Positions 17,861-26,617 of a stretch of 64,000 bases of DNA are shown one piece after another; position 1 is the stretch's first letter; every line of letters begins with the position of its first letter. This DNA is from Pseudoalteromonas amylolytica. Lineage in GTDB: Bacteria; Pseudomonadota; Gammaproteobacteria; Enterobacterales; Alteromonadaceae. The stretch lies in NCBI RefSeq assembly GCF_001854605.1, contig NZ_MKJU01000005.1, positions 124,001 to 188,000 of the forward strand. The letters are read 5' to 3'. Below the pieces are notes generated by a model that did not search any database, was not told where the DNA came from, and was given only the letters and a program-made list of their open reading frames with translations. Position numbers and translations under genes: made by a program.

Positions 17861-18627
17861 AATTGTTTTGAATTCAAACTGCTATAATCCTTGCCATCAA
17901 ATTCCATGATGGCTTGGTACTGACCATTTTGTTTAATTTTTGCCAGCCCTTCATCAAATACTGCTTTTAATAATGCATCACTAAAGTGTGCAGGTCTTGG
18001 CGCTTCAGAAAAAATAGCATGAACACGAAAAGGCAAAACCTCATTACTGCGCTCATACAGGCTTAAGTAGTAAAGAAAAATACGCCGTTCCAATACGATT
18101 ACATCCACTCTGCGCTTCATCAAGTGCGCAATTTGTGCCTCTTGATTAACCACTTCTTCATAGGAAAGCAATGATTTTGTTATCCGTTTAAAAGGCGCAT
18201 CTAAAAACGCAGGCGCATTTTGAAAGGCCAGTACACTCTTGCCTTTTAGGTCGCTTACCTGATCTATCTTGAATGCATTTTCGCGTAAAGACACCGCGAC
18301 ATTTTGGTAGCTCAGTAAACTATTGCTTTGGTGAACTAACGCTTTTAAATTTGCAGGAAAGTTTAAGGCAATATCAACTTCCCCACTGAGCAACTGCTGC
18401 TCGGCTCTCTTGTTAGGCATATAAAGAACCTTTACATTCGTTATACCCTGTTGGGCAAAAGCCTGCTTAAGTATTTGAAGTTGAATCCCATCATCACCTT
18501 TTTGGATCACATAAGGCGGTAAGTGTGGACTTGCAGCAACGATAATCTGCTCACTGTGTTCTACCTTCACCGCAGACATCGCAACAAGGCAAAGGCTAAA
18601 CCAAATAGCTAAAATAACTCGTGTCAT
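17857..18627 (-). CDS. Orphan periplasmic binding protein, SBP_bac_3 type
   Basis: A 256-residue exported type II periplasmic-binding protein of the amino-acid-binding class. The chosen ATG (18625-18627) has AGGGG upstream and leads straight into a signal peptide (VILAIWFSLCLVAMSAV); the longer frame to 18789 does not look coding. It shows IIVAASPHLPPYV, LLSGEVDIALNF and DLKGKSVLAFQ, as in the family. No permease or ATPase is nearby. Such orphan proteins are common in Alteromonadales and may be sensors or enzymes. The ligand is unknown. Confidence 0.82.
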   Translation of the reverse strand: MTRVILAIWFSLCLVAMSAVKVEHSEQIIVAASPHLPPYVIQKGDDGIQLQILKQAFAQQGITNVKVLYMPNKRAEQQLLSGEVDIALNFPANLKALVHQSNSLLSYQNVAVSLRENAFKIDQVSDLKGKSVLAFQNAPAFLDAPFKRITKSLLSYEEVVNQEAQIAHLMKRRVDVIVLERRIFLYYLSLYERSNEVLPFRVHAIFSEAPRPAHFSDALLKAVFDEGLAKIKQNGQYQAIMEFDGKDYSSLNSKQF

Positions 18628-18823
18628 ATATCCCCTAGTCCAGCATTCAAATTCACTGCGTAGCATAAATACTAGTGTAAAATATGGGCTTTGAACACCT
18701 GTGTATCTGTTGTTACGGGCACCAAAAACGCCGCCAATTAGCGCCAACATTGATGACACATTTGCACTCCCCTCATATTTGCCGCACACTAAGAGTAAGG
18801 TTCTGAATTTAGAAGATTAGTGT

Positions 18824-20032
18824 GTGATACTCGCTTGTAAACACTGCGACAAGATAATCAATGTTGGTCATATCGCAAAGCAACAACGTGCAATATGTCC
18901 ATATTGTGGCTCGCAACTCCTTAGTTGCCGCAGCAACCAGCAACAATGGCTCAATGCGTTTAGTGTTGCCTCCCTGCTATTTCTTTTTTCTAGCCTCTAC
19001 CCCTCATTTATTTCATTTAGCCAACACGGCCTCAAGCAACAAATCAGCCTTTGGGATGCAGTCGTGCTGCTGGGCGAGACATATAGTTCGATGCTGGCAT
19101 TCGTTTTTATTTTTACGATTTTACTGATGCCACTTGCGGTGTGTTCATTGGTACTCATTACACAAAGCGCATTGTGGACGCGACTTAACACACATAATGC
19201 GCGGTGGATTTCAAAATCTTTGAGTTACATTATGCCTCTAAATCTTGCAGATATCTTTTTGGTGGCTGTGTTGGTAAGCGCGTTCAAATTAATGGCGTAT
19301 GCCGAGCTAGAATTGGGCTATGGATTTTGGTCGTATGTGCTATTTGTGTTTTGTTTCATAGAGCTGCTGACCCTGATCGATGAAAATGAACTTTGGCAGC
19401 GTCAGCAACCTCAATTTGAACCAAAAACATTGCATTGCGGTAAAAGCGCTAAATCGCAAGCGCTTAAGCAGTGTAATGTGTGCGGCCAGTTAACGTCTGA
19501 CACGCATTGCCCTCGCTGTTATGCCAAAACTCACTTTCGAAAGCCACAAGCTAACGCCCGAGCCCTAGCATGGATGGTTACCGCCTTAGTGCTGATGATA
19601 CCTGCAAACCTATTGCCTATCATGAATACAGTTAACCTTGGCCAGAATACCTTCGCTACAATTTTCTCTGGTATTGTTATTCTATGGCAAGATGGTTCAT
19701 ATCCAGTTGCCATTATTATTTTCGCTGCCAGTATTTGTATTCCAATCATCAAGGCACTGGCATTATTTTATTTGCTTATTGAAACCCAGCGCTGCAAAAA
19801 AGTAGAACAAGCATCAAAGCTTTACAGATGGTTGGAATGGATGGGTAAATGGTCAATGATTGATGTTTTTGTTGTCATCATTTTGGTCTCTTTGGTACAG
19901 CTGGGTACAGTCTTAACCGTTGAACCTCAGATTGGCATTGTATTTTTCGCGGTTATGGTCCTTTGTCAGATGATGTCAGTACATAGCTTTGATCCAAGAA
20001 TTTTATGGGATAGATTGAACCCTCATGAGTGA
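18824..20032 (+). CDS. pqiA: Paraquat-inducible protein A, membrane subunit of the Pqi lipid-transport system
   Basis: A 402-residue inner-membrane protein with two PqiA domains, each a four-cysteine zinc-ribbon-like motif followed by membrane helices: CKHCDKI with CPYCG near the N-terminus, and CNVCG with CPRC near residue 210. In E. coli PqiA works with the MCE protein PqiB and lipoprotein PqiC to move lipids between membranes. It starts with GTG at 18824 preceded by AGAAG. It overlaps pqiB by eight bases, indicating an operon. Confidence 0.92.
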   Translation: MILACKHCDKIINVGHIAKQQRAICPYCGSQLLSCRSNQQQWLNAFSVASLLFLFSSLYPSFISFSQHGLKQQISLWDAVVLLGETYSSMLAFVFIFTILLMPLAVCSLVLITQSALWTRLNTHNARWISKSLSYIMPLNLADIFLVAVLVSAFKLMAYAELELGYGFWSYVLFVFCFIELLTLIDENELWQRQQPQFEPKTLHCGKSAKSQALKQCNVCGQLTSDTHCPRCYAKTHFRKPQANARALAWMVTALVLMIPANLLPIMNTVNLGQNTFATIFSGIVILWQDGSYPVAIIIFAASICIPIIKALALFYLLIETQRCKKVEQASKLYRWLEWMGKWSMIDVFVVIILVSLVQLGTVLTVEPQIGIVFFAVMVLCQMMSVHSFDPRILWDRLNPHE

Positions 20033-21680
20033 ACATGCATATATAGAGTCAAAACCTAAGTTTTCCGTTATTTGGTTTGTGCCAATTATCGCTCTATGCG
20101 TAACCATCTGGATGTTATACCAGCATCAATTAAATAAAGGTCATACCGTTTTTGTGAAAATGTCCAATGCTGACGGCATTATCGCAGGCAAAACCCAAGT
20201 AAGAGTGCGTAGTGTTAAAATCGGTCAAGTAGAATCGCTACGTTTACAACTGGACCAAAATGCCGTAATCGCTAAGGTTCAAATCGATACCATGTATGAA
20301 CCTTTACTAACCTCTGATGCAAAAATTTGGGTAGTAAAACCCCGTATTGACGAATCCGGTATCTCAGGCATGAACACACTGCTGTCGGGTGTGTATTTAG
20401 AGCTTGAACCAGGAACGAGTAAAGTGAAATCTTCATTATTTACTTTGCAGGATGAACCCGCACTCATAGGCACTGATATAGAGGGTAAGCGATATAAGCT
20501 AAAATCCAAACATGCGGAGGTTTTAGACGTTGGTACTGGCATTTATTTTCGTAATTTTAAAATCGGCCAAATTGAGTCCGCTAACTTCAATATTGATAAT
20601 CTTGCAATGGAATACGGGGTCTTCATTTTCTCACCCTACGACCAGCTCATCACGAATAATATGATATTTTGGGTCGCATCAGGGGTATCCATTAATCTAT
20701 CTACAGAAGGCATAGATGTATCAACTGGCAGCTTATCGAAACTAATCAAAGGAGGTATTTCCGTTGACTATCCACCTGATCAGGCCCCATCTGAAATTGC
20801 TCAAGAGCAGGTGAGCTTCACTTTACACGAAAACTTTTCCACAGCTCTGGAGCAACGTTTTGATGACTATGATTTTTATCTGATTGAATTTGAACAATCC
20901 ATTCGGGGTTTGCGCGCTGGTGCGCCTGTTGAATACAGAGGTATGCGTATTGGTACGGTTGAACAAGCACCTGCACAATTAAAGCGCAATGGCCAGCCTT
21001 TATATTTTCAACAAGATAGCACCTCAATACCAGTTTTGATCCGTATTGAATATGGTCGTTTATTTGAGCGCAGCGCGATTGCCCGAGAATATTGGCAGCA
21101 ACATATAGAAAAATGGATTAGAAATGGATTGAGAGCTTCGTTAAAAAGTGGCAATATGTTAACGGGTGCGATCTATATAGAACTAGATTTCTACCCTGAT
21201 GCGCCAGACGCACGCGTGATGACATCTTCGCTTTATCCAACACTGCCAAGTGTCTCAAGCGGCTTCACCGCATTATCGGAACAGGTCACTAAACTATTAA
21301 ACAAACTCAATGACCTACCAGTAAACAAGACGTTAGACCAATTAGATGGAACGTTGAGAGAATATAGGCAACTGGCAATGGAAATGAATGAATTAATTGG
21401 CTCATTTAACCAATCTGGTACTACTAACAAAGTGAATGAAAACCTAGATACTATCAAAGTCACGTTAACACAGTTAACATCCAGCTTAAGGCAGTTTGAA
21501 AAGACACTTACCCATTATCAGCAAGACTCAACCATGGTTGAACAACTGACTGATACCTTGGAAGAGTTAGAAAGTTTATCCAATACGTTAAAGCCGTTTG
21601 CTAAAGGCTTAAACGAACAACCAAACATGATAATTTTCAATAAACAAACACCTGACGACCCAGAACCAAGGAAAAAGTAA
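20025..21680 (+). CDS. pqiB: Intermembrane lipid-transport protein PqiB, MCE family
   Basis: A 551-residue protein with one N-terminal membrane helix (FSVIWFVPIIALCVTIWML) and three MCE domains in series, beginning near residues 40, 155 and 285. Each has the hydrophobic and GxxVxxRGIxIG-like pattern, for example AGAPVEYRGMRIGTVE in the third. The C-terminal third is helical and coiled-coil-like. In E. coli PqiB forms a hexameric needle spanning the periplasm. The gene overlaps pqiA and abuts pqiC, so the three are co-transcribed. Confidence 0.93.
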   Translation: MSEHAYIESKPKFSVIWFVPIIALCVTIWMLYQHQLNKGHTVFVKMSNADGIIAGKTQVRVRSVKIGQVESLRLQLDQNAVIAKVQIDTMYEPLLTSDAKIWVVKPRIDESGISGMNTLLSGVYLELEPGTSKVKSSLFTLQDEPALIGTDIEGKRYKLKSKHAEVLDVGTGIYFRNFKIGQIESANFNIDNLAMEYGVFIFSPYDQLITNNMIFWVASGVSINLSTEGIDVSTGSLSKLIKGGISVDYPPDQAPSEIAQEQVSFTLHENFSTALEQRFDDYDFYLIEFEQSIRGLRAGAPVEYRGMRIGTVEQAPAQLKRNGQPLYFQQDSTSIPVLIRIEYGRLFERSAIAREYWQQHIEKWIRNGLRASLKSGNMLTGAIYIELDFYPDAPDARVMTSSLYPTLPSVSSGFTALSEQVTKLLNKLNDLPVNKTLDQLDGTLREYRQLAMEMNELIGSFNQSGTTNKVNENLDTIKVTLTQLTSSLRQFEKTLTHYQQDSTMVEQLTDTLEELESLSNTLKPFAKGLNEQPNMIIFNKQTPDDPEPRKK

Positions 21681-22295
21681 ATGCGCCATCTTGGGACCTG
21701 TTTATTTATTTTGTTGTTGAGCGCTTGTAGTAATCCTACAAGCAAAACCAGCCAATATTATGGCTTTTCAATCGTTCTGCCGCAAAAGCAAGACTCAAAG
21801 GCACATCAATATACTCATACATTAAAAGTAAATACCGTTAAGATGAGTGGCACAGCCGATCAGCAAGGTATTGTGCAACGGTTAGACAATAATATAGTTT
21901 CAGTCGCACAATATCACTTCTGGGCTGAAAACCCTCGATATATGCTTACACGCTCTTTGACTCATACACTTTCTGGGCAATTGCCGACGTGGAAAGTTAT
22001 AGATTCAGAAGTCCCTGCTACTCCACTCAACAGCTATGCATTGTCGATTGTTGTCGACGATTTTGCAGGACATTATGAAGTCGGCTCGCTAATCAGTGGT
22101 CGTTGGTTTGTCTACACTTATCAAAACGGTAGCCCTGAACTACTCGTGCATAGAAGGTTTACATTAACGGAACCACTGAAGGAAAACGGCTTTTCTCCTT
22201 TAGTGCAAGCACTACAAAATTCATGGCAGGAACTTAGCAAAGAGATAGCCTCTGAACTTATTGATATTACTCAAAGTCAAGGCGGTATAAATTAG
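21681..22295 (+). CDS. pqiC: Outer-membrane lipoprotein PqiC
   Basis: A 204-residue lipoprotein with signal LGTCLFILLLSAC, where the last residue is the lipidated cysteine. The mature part fits the PqiC/YmbA (DUF330, ABC-type transport auxiliary) family and ends with the SPLVQALQNSWQELSKEIA helix. It starts directly after the pqiB stop. In E. coli PqiC anchors the PqiB needle at the outer membrane. The 3' end overlaps the convergent GNAT gene by 29 bases. Confidence 0.9.
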   Translation: MRHLGTCLFILLLSACSNPTSKTSQYYGFSIVLPQKQDSKAHQYTHTLKVNTVKMSGTADQQGIVQRLDNNIVSVAQYHFWAENPRYMLTRSLTHTLSGQLPTWKVIDSEVPATPLNSYALSIVVDDFAGHYEVGSLISGRWFVYTYQNGSPELLVHRRFTLTEPLKENGFSPLVQALQNSWQELSKEIASELIDITQSQGGIN

Positions 22296-22776
22296 CAGGC
22301 TCCTTACTACTATCTAGTATAACCTCCTGTTGAAAACTAAAACCACAAGCTTGCAACAGCTTTGCACTAGGTGCATTGTTTGGCGATGTTATCGCCAAGA
22401 CAGTTTCTAACGCAAGTTTATCTCGCGCAAACTCTAATAACCCAATAGCCGCCTCAGTTGCATACCCTTTCCCTGTAAAGCCATCTAAAAAAGCATAACC
22501 AAGGTCCGGTACATTAAAGGTTGGCCGTTGATAAAAACCAGCAACACCGATGGCAGTGCCATCATCCAGTGTAACTATATATGGCGCTTTAGCGCTTTGA
22601 GTATAAGGCTCTAAGAAAGCTTTTTGAATATAATTGTGCGCGCTTTCAACTGTGCGTACGTCTTTGTCTGCAATGTTGTCGATAAAACTTGGTTGATTGA
22701 GCAACTGTAAAACAAAGTTAGCATCATCAAGAGTCGCTCGACGAAGTGCTAAACGATTGGTTCTTATTATTGTCAT
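22267..22776 (-). CDS. GNAT-family N-acetyltransferase, RimJ/RimL-like
   Basis: A 169-residue cytoplasmic acetyltransferase. It has TNRLALRRATLDDANFV at the start, a central GVAGFYQRP and DLGYAFLDGFTGKGYATEA (acetyl-CoA-binding region), and NNAPSAKLLQACGF, all typical of the RimJ/RimL subgroup that acetylates protein N-termini or small molecules. The substrate cannot be inferred. Its 3' end runs 29 bases into the convergent pqiC. Confidence 0.88.
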   Translation of the reverse strand: MTIIRTNRLALRRATLDDANFVLQLLNQPSFIDNIADKDVRTVESAHNYIQKAFLEPYTQSAKAPYIVTLDDGTAIGVAGFYQRPTFNVPDLGYAFLDGFTGKGYATEAAIGLLEFARDKLALETVLAITSPNNAPSAKLLQACGFSFQQEVILDSSKEPANLYRLDFE

Positions 22777-22799
22777 TGTAGGCTACCTTTAGTCAAATC

Positions 22800-22826
22800 A
22801 GGTGGGAGCACAGAGCACTCCCACCT
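22800..22826 (-). terminator. Hairpin after the M16 protease gene
   Basis: Arms AGGTGGGAG and CTCCCACCT enclose a nine-base loop between the M16 gene end and the GNAT start. No T run follows on either strand, so termination may be weak. Confidence 0.45.
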
Positions 22827-22836
22827 TGAGTCCAAT

Positions 22837-25719
22837 TTACTGTAAAGTAATGCGCTTATATAGCTCTTCCAAAGTTACAAGCTTTGTCTGTTTGGGCAGT
22901 TGTGCAAAGGGCTTCTCTGTAAACTTAGTCCCGCGCATCTGAATATTAAGCCTCGCAGCGTCAGGGTTTAACATTGTTTGTTGATAGTAACTTTGAACAT
23001 CTTTAAGCTCTACCAGCTCAACTGCTTTTACCAGCTTTTCTTTTGAGTCGTATTCAAACCTTTCTCTATACCAATCTGTGAGTAAAGGTGATAGCTCATC
23101 GCTCAGGTTCTTGGGTTCTTCATTTAATGACACTAGGGCTGCGCTTTTCAGTTGTGCAAAAGTCGCTTCATCCAGTTGTGCAAGCTTTTTCGCGTACTCT
23201 TGTTTGTAGGTATCAAAACGCGCCTGCATTGACTGGACATCCATCACCGGTGTTTGAATATAAAAGCCCAACGCAGAATAATCATCTATATTACGCACCG
23301 TCGCTCCAACGGCGTAAGCGAGTTGCTCTTCAGTGCGTAGTGTATCAAAGATGTTAGTTTTCAAATGATTTTGTAAAATCAGCGCCGCCGCCTTTTGCTT
23401 ATAACCTGGCTTTGGATGAACATGCATATCGATGATAGCAACATCGGCGACATCAATGTCCTGCTGCCAAACAAGCGTTTCTCCAGCTTTCGGCTGCCAA
23501 TACTTGGTCATCACATAGTTGGTATGTTCTTTTTCTTCAGGTAATGCATCTGTGATCGCCTGTGCAACTTGATTTAAGTCATCCTGATTGTAATTTCCAT
23601 AGCTGAATACTCTTACCTGATTGTCTCTTAGCACGCCATCTTGAATAGCATTGAACTGTTCTAACGTTAAGCTTTGTGCTGCATCTATCAAAGCTTGTGT
23701 ATCGTATTGTCCTGCTTGGATCATTTTTCCTAGCTGGCCAAATGCCTGATAAATTGGAAACTGTTTACCTTCATTAAGTAATGATCGAACGTAACGGTCT
23801 ACCGCTTGTGTGAAGTCATCTTCGGACACATTAACACGAATATGTTTCATACTCTGAGTGAGTAACTCAGACTGCTTATCCGTAAACCCTGCAACTCGCA
23901 TTACCATGCCGTTACTTGGTGTTAATGACAAAGACATACCAGCCACTAGCGCTTCGGTTTGCAATTTGCTCTGTGCAATTGCAAATAAGTCTGACCACAG
24001 AGCTAAACTTATGTCGGTATTAATATCTGCCATGCGTTTTGGCGAATTGATATAAATATGCAGACTACCTTTAGGCTGATGTGAAAAACGCTCGCTCGGA
24101 GTATGCCAAATAGCCAACCCCGGTTGTTCATATACTTTCTGAACACCTAACTTCGCCTGTTCTGCCGTTGTTTTGATTGCAAATTGCTCAGGTAACAGCC
24201 TATTAATACTTGGCAATTGTAGCGCCATTTGACTAGGCTCAGACCAACTCGCAATCTCTTGTTCAGGAATATCCGTAATCTTATATTTGCCATCATAAAA
24301 ATGTAACTGGCTCTCGGTTGGCTCTTCTTTACTGATGTACCAAACACGCAAATGTTTGCTATCTAACTGATTAAGAACCTGTTTTACTGCCCCCTTATCA
24401 AACTCAGCATAATAGTAATTGGCGTTGATTGCGTGATTAACAGGGTATTTCTGCATACTGTCAGTCAAACTACTTACATAGCCAAATTCATCGCCTTTTT
24501 CTAGAAATAAAAACTGATTGTTCAGGGACGTGCGAATTTCATCGAAATACTTACTGTCTATCCCTTGATGCTTAATAAGCTCTATATATTGCATCACTGT
24601 CGCGACAATAAGTTCTCTATTTTGCATTCCTTTATCTGTTAAACTTATATCAATACTCAGCACACCATAGTTGCCGTACAGGTCTGGACTGGCGCCCGCT
24701 GTAAGCGACGAGATCAACCCCTGCTCTTTTAGCACCTGTGCGGGGCTACCCTGCATTTCATTGCTCAACAGATAGGTGACAAAATAGTTAGGTTTAACCG
24801 CAAATTGGTCAATGTTATTCTTAATCGTAAAATCCAATTTTAGCTGCTTAACGTCTTCATTTGGCTTGTAATGGATGCGCTTTTGACCAATTTTTGAAAA
24901 GTCTAACTGAGCTGTAACGGTAGGTTTTTCAATATTTTTGTTTTCTATTGTGGAAAAATGCTTGCGTGCTTTTTTCTCCATTTCCTCTAACGGTTCACTA
25001 GAGATCATGGCTAACTTCATGATGTTGGCTGAATAGTATCGTTGATAAAACGCCACCGTTTCAGCATGCAGCTTACTGCCTTCCTTATCGCCTAAGGTTT
25101 CTAAGTTGCCTGGTAAAAATCGGTTTGCAGGGTGCTCACCCAGCATATTTCTAGCCAGTTTAAACTGGCCAAAAAAGTCCATTTCACGTCGCATTGACCA
25201 CTCTGCATTTACAGCATTTTTTTCTTTTTCAGTGTACTCAGGGTAAAGTTTTGGTGATTTAAAGAAATCCGAGAACCTATCTAGCGCTTCATCATAGGCA
25301 TTATTGTTTACTTTAAACATATAGTTAGTAATATCTAACCAAGTGTAAGCGTTATGAGCTCCGCCATTTTCTGTCATGAAGTCTGAGTACCCTCTGGAAT
25401 CTGGAAAACGCTCAGTCCCTAAAAACAGCATATGTTCTAAATAGTGTGCCATACCTTGCTGTGTCATCGGGTCTTGTAATAACCCAACACCTACACTCAG
25501 CGCAGCGGCTGACTTATCTACACTCGGATCGGAAACAAGAATAACCTCTATACCATTTTCTAAGGTTAAGGTTTGATATGCTCGATCATCATTTGGGCTT
25601 ACCACCAATTTTTGGCTTAAAACAGAAGGTGCAGGACGCTTCACGCCAGACTGACTATGGCTACTGCACCCTGTCATTACAGCAAGACTTAACACACTTA
25701 TTGCAACAAGCTTTTTCAT
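22837..25719 (-). CDS. M16 (insulinase/pitrilysin) metalloprotease lipoprotein
   Basis: A 960-residue zinc protease of the protease III/insulysin type. The lipoprotein signal ends at Cys18 (SLAVMTGC), so it is probably membrane-anchored facing the periplasm. The inverted zinc motif HxxEH is H92, E95 and H96 in AHYLEHMLFLGTERFP, and a conserved NGGAHNAYT follows. The third ligand probably lies in EKEKNAVNAEW. The remaining inactive domains (for example EEQLAYAVGA, as in pitrilysin) make the full clamshell. It should degrade short peptides. Length fits E. coli PtrA (about 960). Confidence 0.93.
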   Translation of the reverse strand: MKKLVAISVLSLAVMTGCSSHSQSGVKRPAPSVLSQKLVVSPNDDRAYQTLTLENGIEVILVSDPSVDKSAAALSVGVGLLQDPMTQQGMAHYLEHMLFLGTERFPDSRGYSDFMTENGGAHNAYTWLDITNYMFKVNNNAYDEALDRFSDFFKSPKLYPEYTEKEKNAVNAEWSMRREMDFFGQFKLARNMLGEHPANRFLPGNLETLGDKEGSKLHAETVAFYQRYYSANIMKLAMISSEPLEEMEKKARKHFSTIENKNIEKPTVTAQLDFSKIGQKRIHYKPNEDVKQLKLDFTIKNNIDQFAVKPNYFVTYLLSNEMQGSPAQVLKEQGLISSLTAGASPDLYGNYGVLSIDISLTDKGMQNRELIVATVMQYIELIKHQGIDSKYFDEIRTSLNNQFLFLEKGDEFGYVSSLTDSMQKYPVNHAINANYYYAEFDKGAVKQVLNQLDSKHLRVWYISKEEPTESQLHFYDGKYKITDIPEQEIASWSEPSQMALQLPSINRLLPEQFAIKTTAEQAKLGVQKVYEQPGLAIWHTPSERFSHQPKGSLHIYINSPKRMADINTDISLALWSDLFAIAQSKLQTEALVAGMSLSLTPSNGMVMRVAGFTDKQSELLTQSMKHIRVNVSEDDFTQAVDRYVRSLLNEGKQFPIYQAFGQLGKMIQAGQYDTQALIDAAQSLTLEQFNAIQDGVLRDNQVRVFSYGNYNQDDLNQVAQAITDALPEEKEHTNYVMTKYWQPKAGETLVWQQDIDVADVAIIDMHVHPKPGYKQKAAALILQNHLKTNIFDTLRTEEQLAYAVGATVRNIDDYSALGFYIQTPVMDVQSMQARFDTYKQEYAKKLAQLDEATFAQLKSAALVSLNEEPKNLSDELSPLLTDWYRERFEYDSKEKLVKAVELVELKDVQSYYQQTMLNPDAARLNIQMRGTKFTEKPFAQLPKQTKLVTLEELYKRITLQ

Positions 25720-25833
25720 AACGATTCCATTTTAAATTTGCTTAACGACATCAATAGTCTTTACTATGGTGATGTTTTGCAACTAATTAACTATTGAGAT
25801 TGTAACACTCTGTAAACCAAGGACTATATCACT

Positions 25834-26259
25834 ATGCTCTTCACCCCAACTAAAATTATAATTACCTCTATGTTTTTACAAGTCTTTCTAACTTTTTCTG
25901 TGATGGTGATCATGGGAAGGCGCCGTTTTGCAGCCGCACGTAAAGGTGATATTCCTTTAGCATCATTTAAAACCATGCAGCTAGGACAAGCGCCTGAAAA
26001 TGTACAGCTTGCGAGTAGAAACTTTGAAAATCAATTTGAAATTCCGGTGCTATTTTTTGTGGCTTGCTTATTAGGGTTGCATCTGCAAGTTACAGGCTGG
26101 TTTTTTGCAGTAAATGGCGCTCTATTTGTTGTTTCTCGCGTTGCACACAGCTGGGTTCATTTAACAAACAATCATGTTTTAACACGCTTTAGATTATTTA
26201 TGCTTGGCTGCTTGTTCGTCTTACTGCAATGGCTAACACTTGTAGCAACATTTATATAA
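25834..26259 (+). CDS. MAPEG-family membrane protein
   Basis: A 141-residue protein with four membrane helices. The MAPEG signature is clear: SRNFENQFEIPVLFF followed by RVAHSWVHLTNNH and VLTRFRLFMLG. Eukaryotic members handle eicosanoids and glutathione; bacterial ones have mostly unknown roles. It stands alone, divergent from the M16 gene. Confidence 0.88.
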   Translation: MLFTPTKIIITSMFLQVFLTFSVMVIMGRRRFAAARKGDIPLASFKTMQLGQAPENVQLASRNFENQFEIPVLFFVACLLGLHLQVTGWFFAVNGALFVVSRVAHSWVHLTNNHVLTRFRLFMLGCLFVLLQWLTLVATFI

Positions 26260-26358
26260 CTAGTTATTATTAAAACTGCGCAGTATGTAACATAAAATTC
26301 TTTATCTAATGGTATATTTTGTTAGCATGTGTCCCAGCAATCATAACGGGTGAATAGA

Positions 26359-26544
26359 ATGAACAACGAAATGCCAATATGTGATTTTGGGCTCCATGCT
26401 GGAGAACCTTATACTAAGCTCCCTGCTAGCTTTCTTAATTGGATGGTTGAAGTCAACCACGATAAGTCACAACTAGCAAAGCAAGAATTAACACGTCGAG
26501 AAGATGCCGTGTTCGCAGCCTGCGCTAGCACTAAAAATTCATAA
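26359..26544 (+). CDS. Small DUF3820-like protein
   Basis: A 61-residue cytoplasmic protein. DFGLHAGEPYTKLPASFLNW and a trailing helix with LAKQELTRRE resemble the DUF3820 pattern (FGxHKGxxLxxLPxxYLxW), a small domain sometimes found with exonucleases or annotated as a quorum-sensing-regulated factor. I prefer the ATG at 26359 over the in-frame GTG at 26350, because GGGTGA sits at suitable spacing. No operon partner is clear. Function unknown. Confidence 0.65.
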   Translation: MNNEMPICDFGLHAGEPYTKLPASFLNWMVEVNHDKSQLAKQELTRREDAVFAACASTKNS

Positions 26545-26617
26545 TTTTTATCATTTCCATTTAGAGTTTTTAGTTTAAAATGGGCGCATATTTTGAATTT
26601 ACCTGAAAAAGGTTTAT

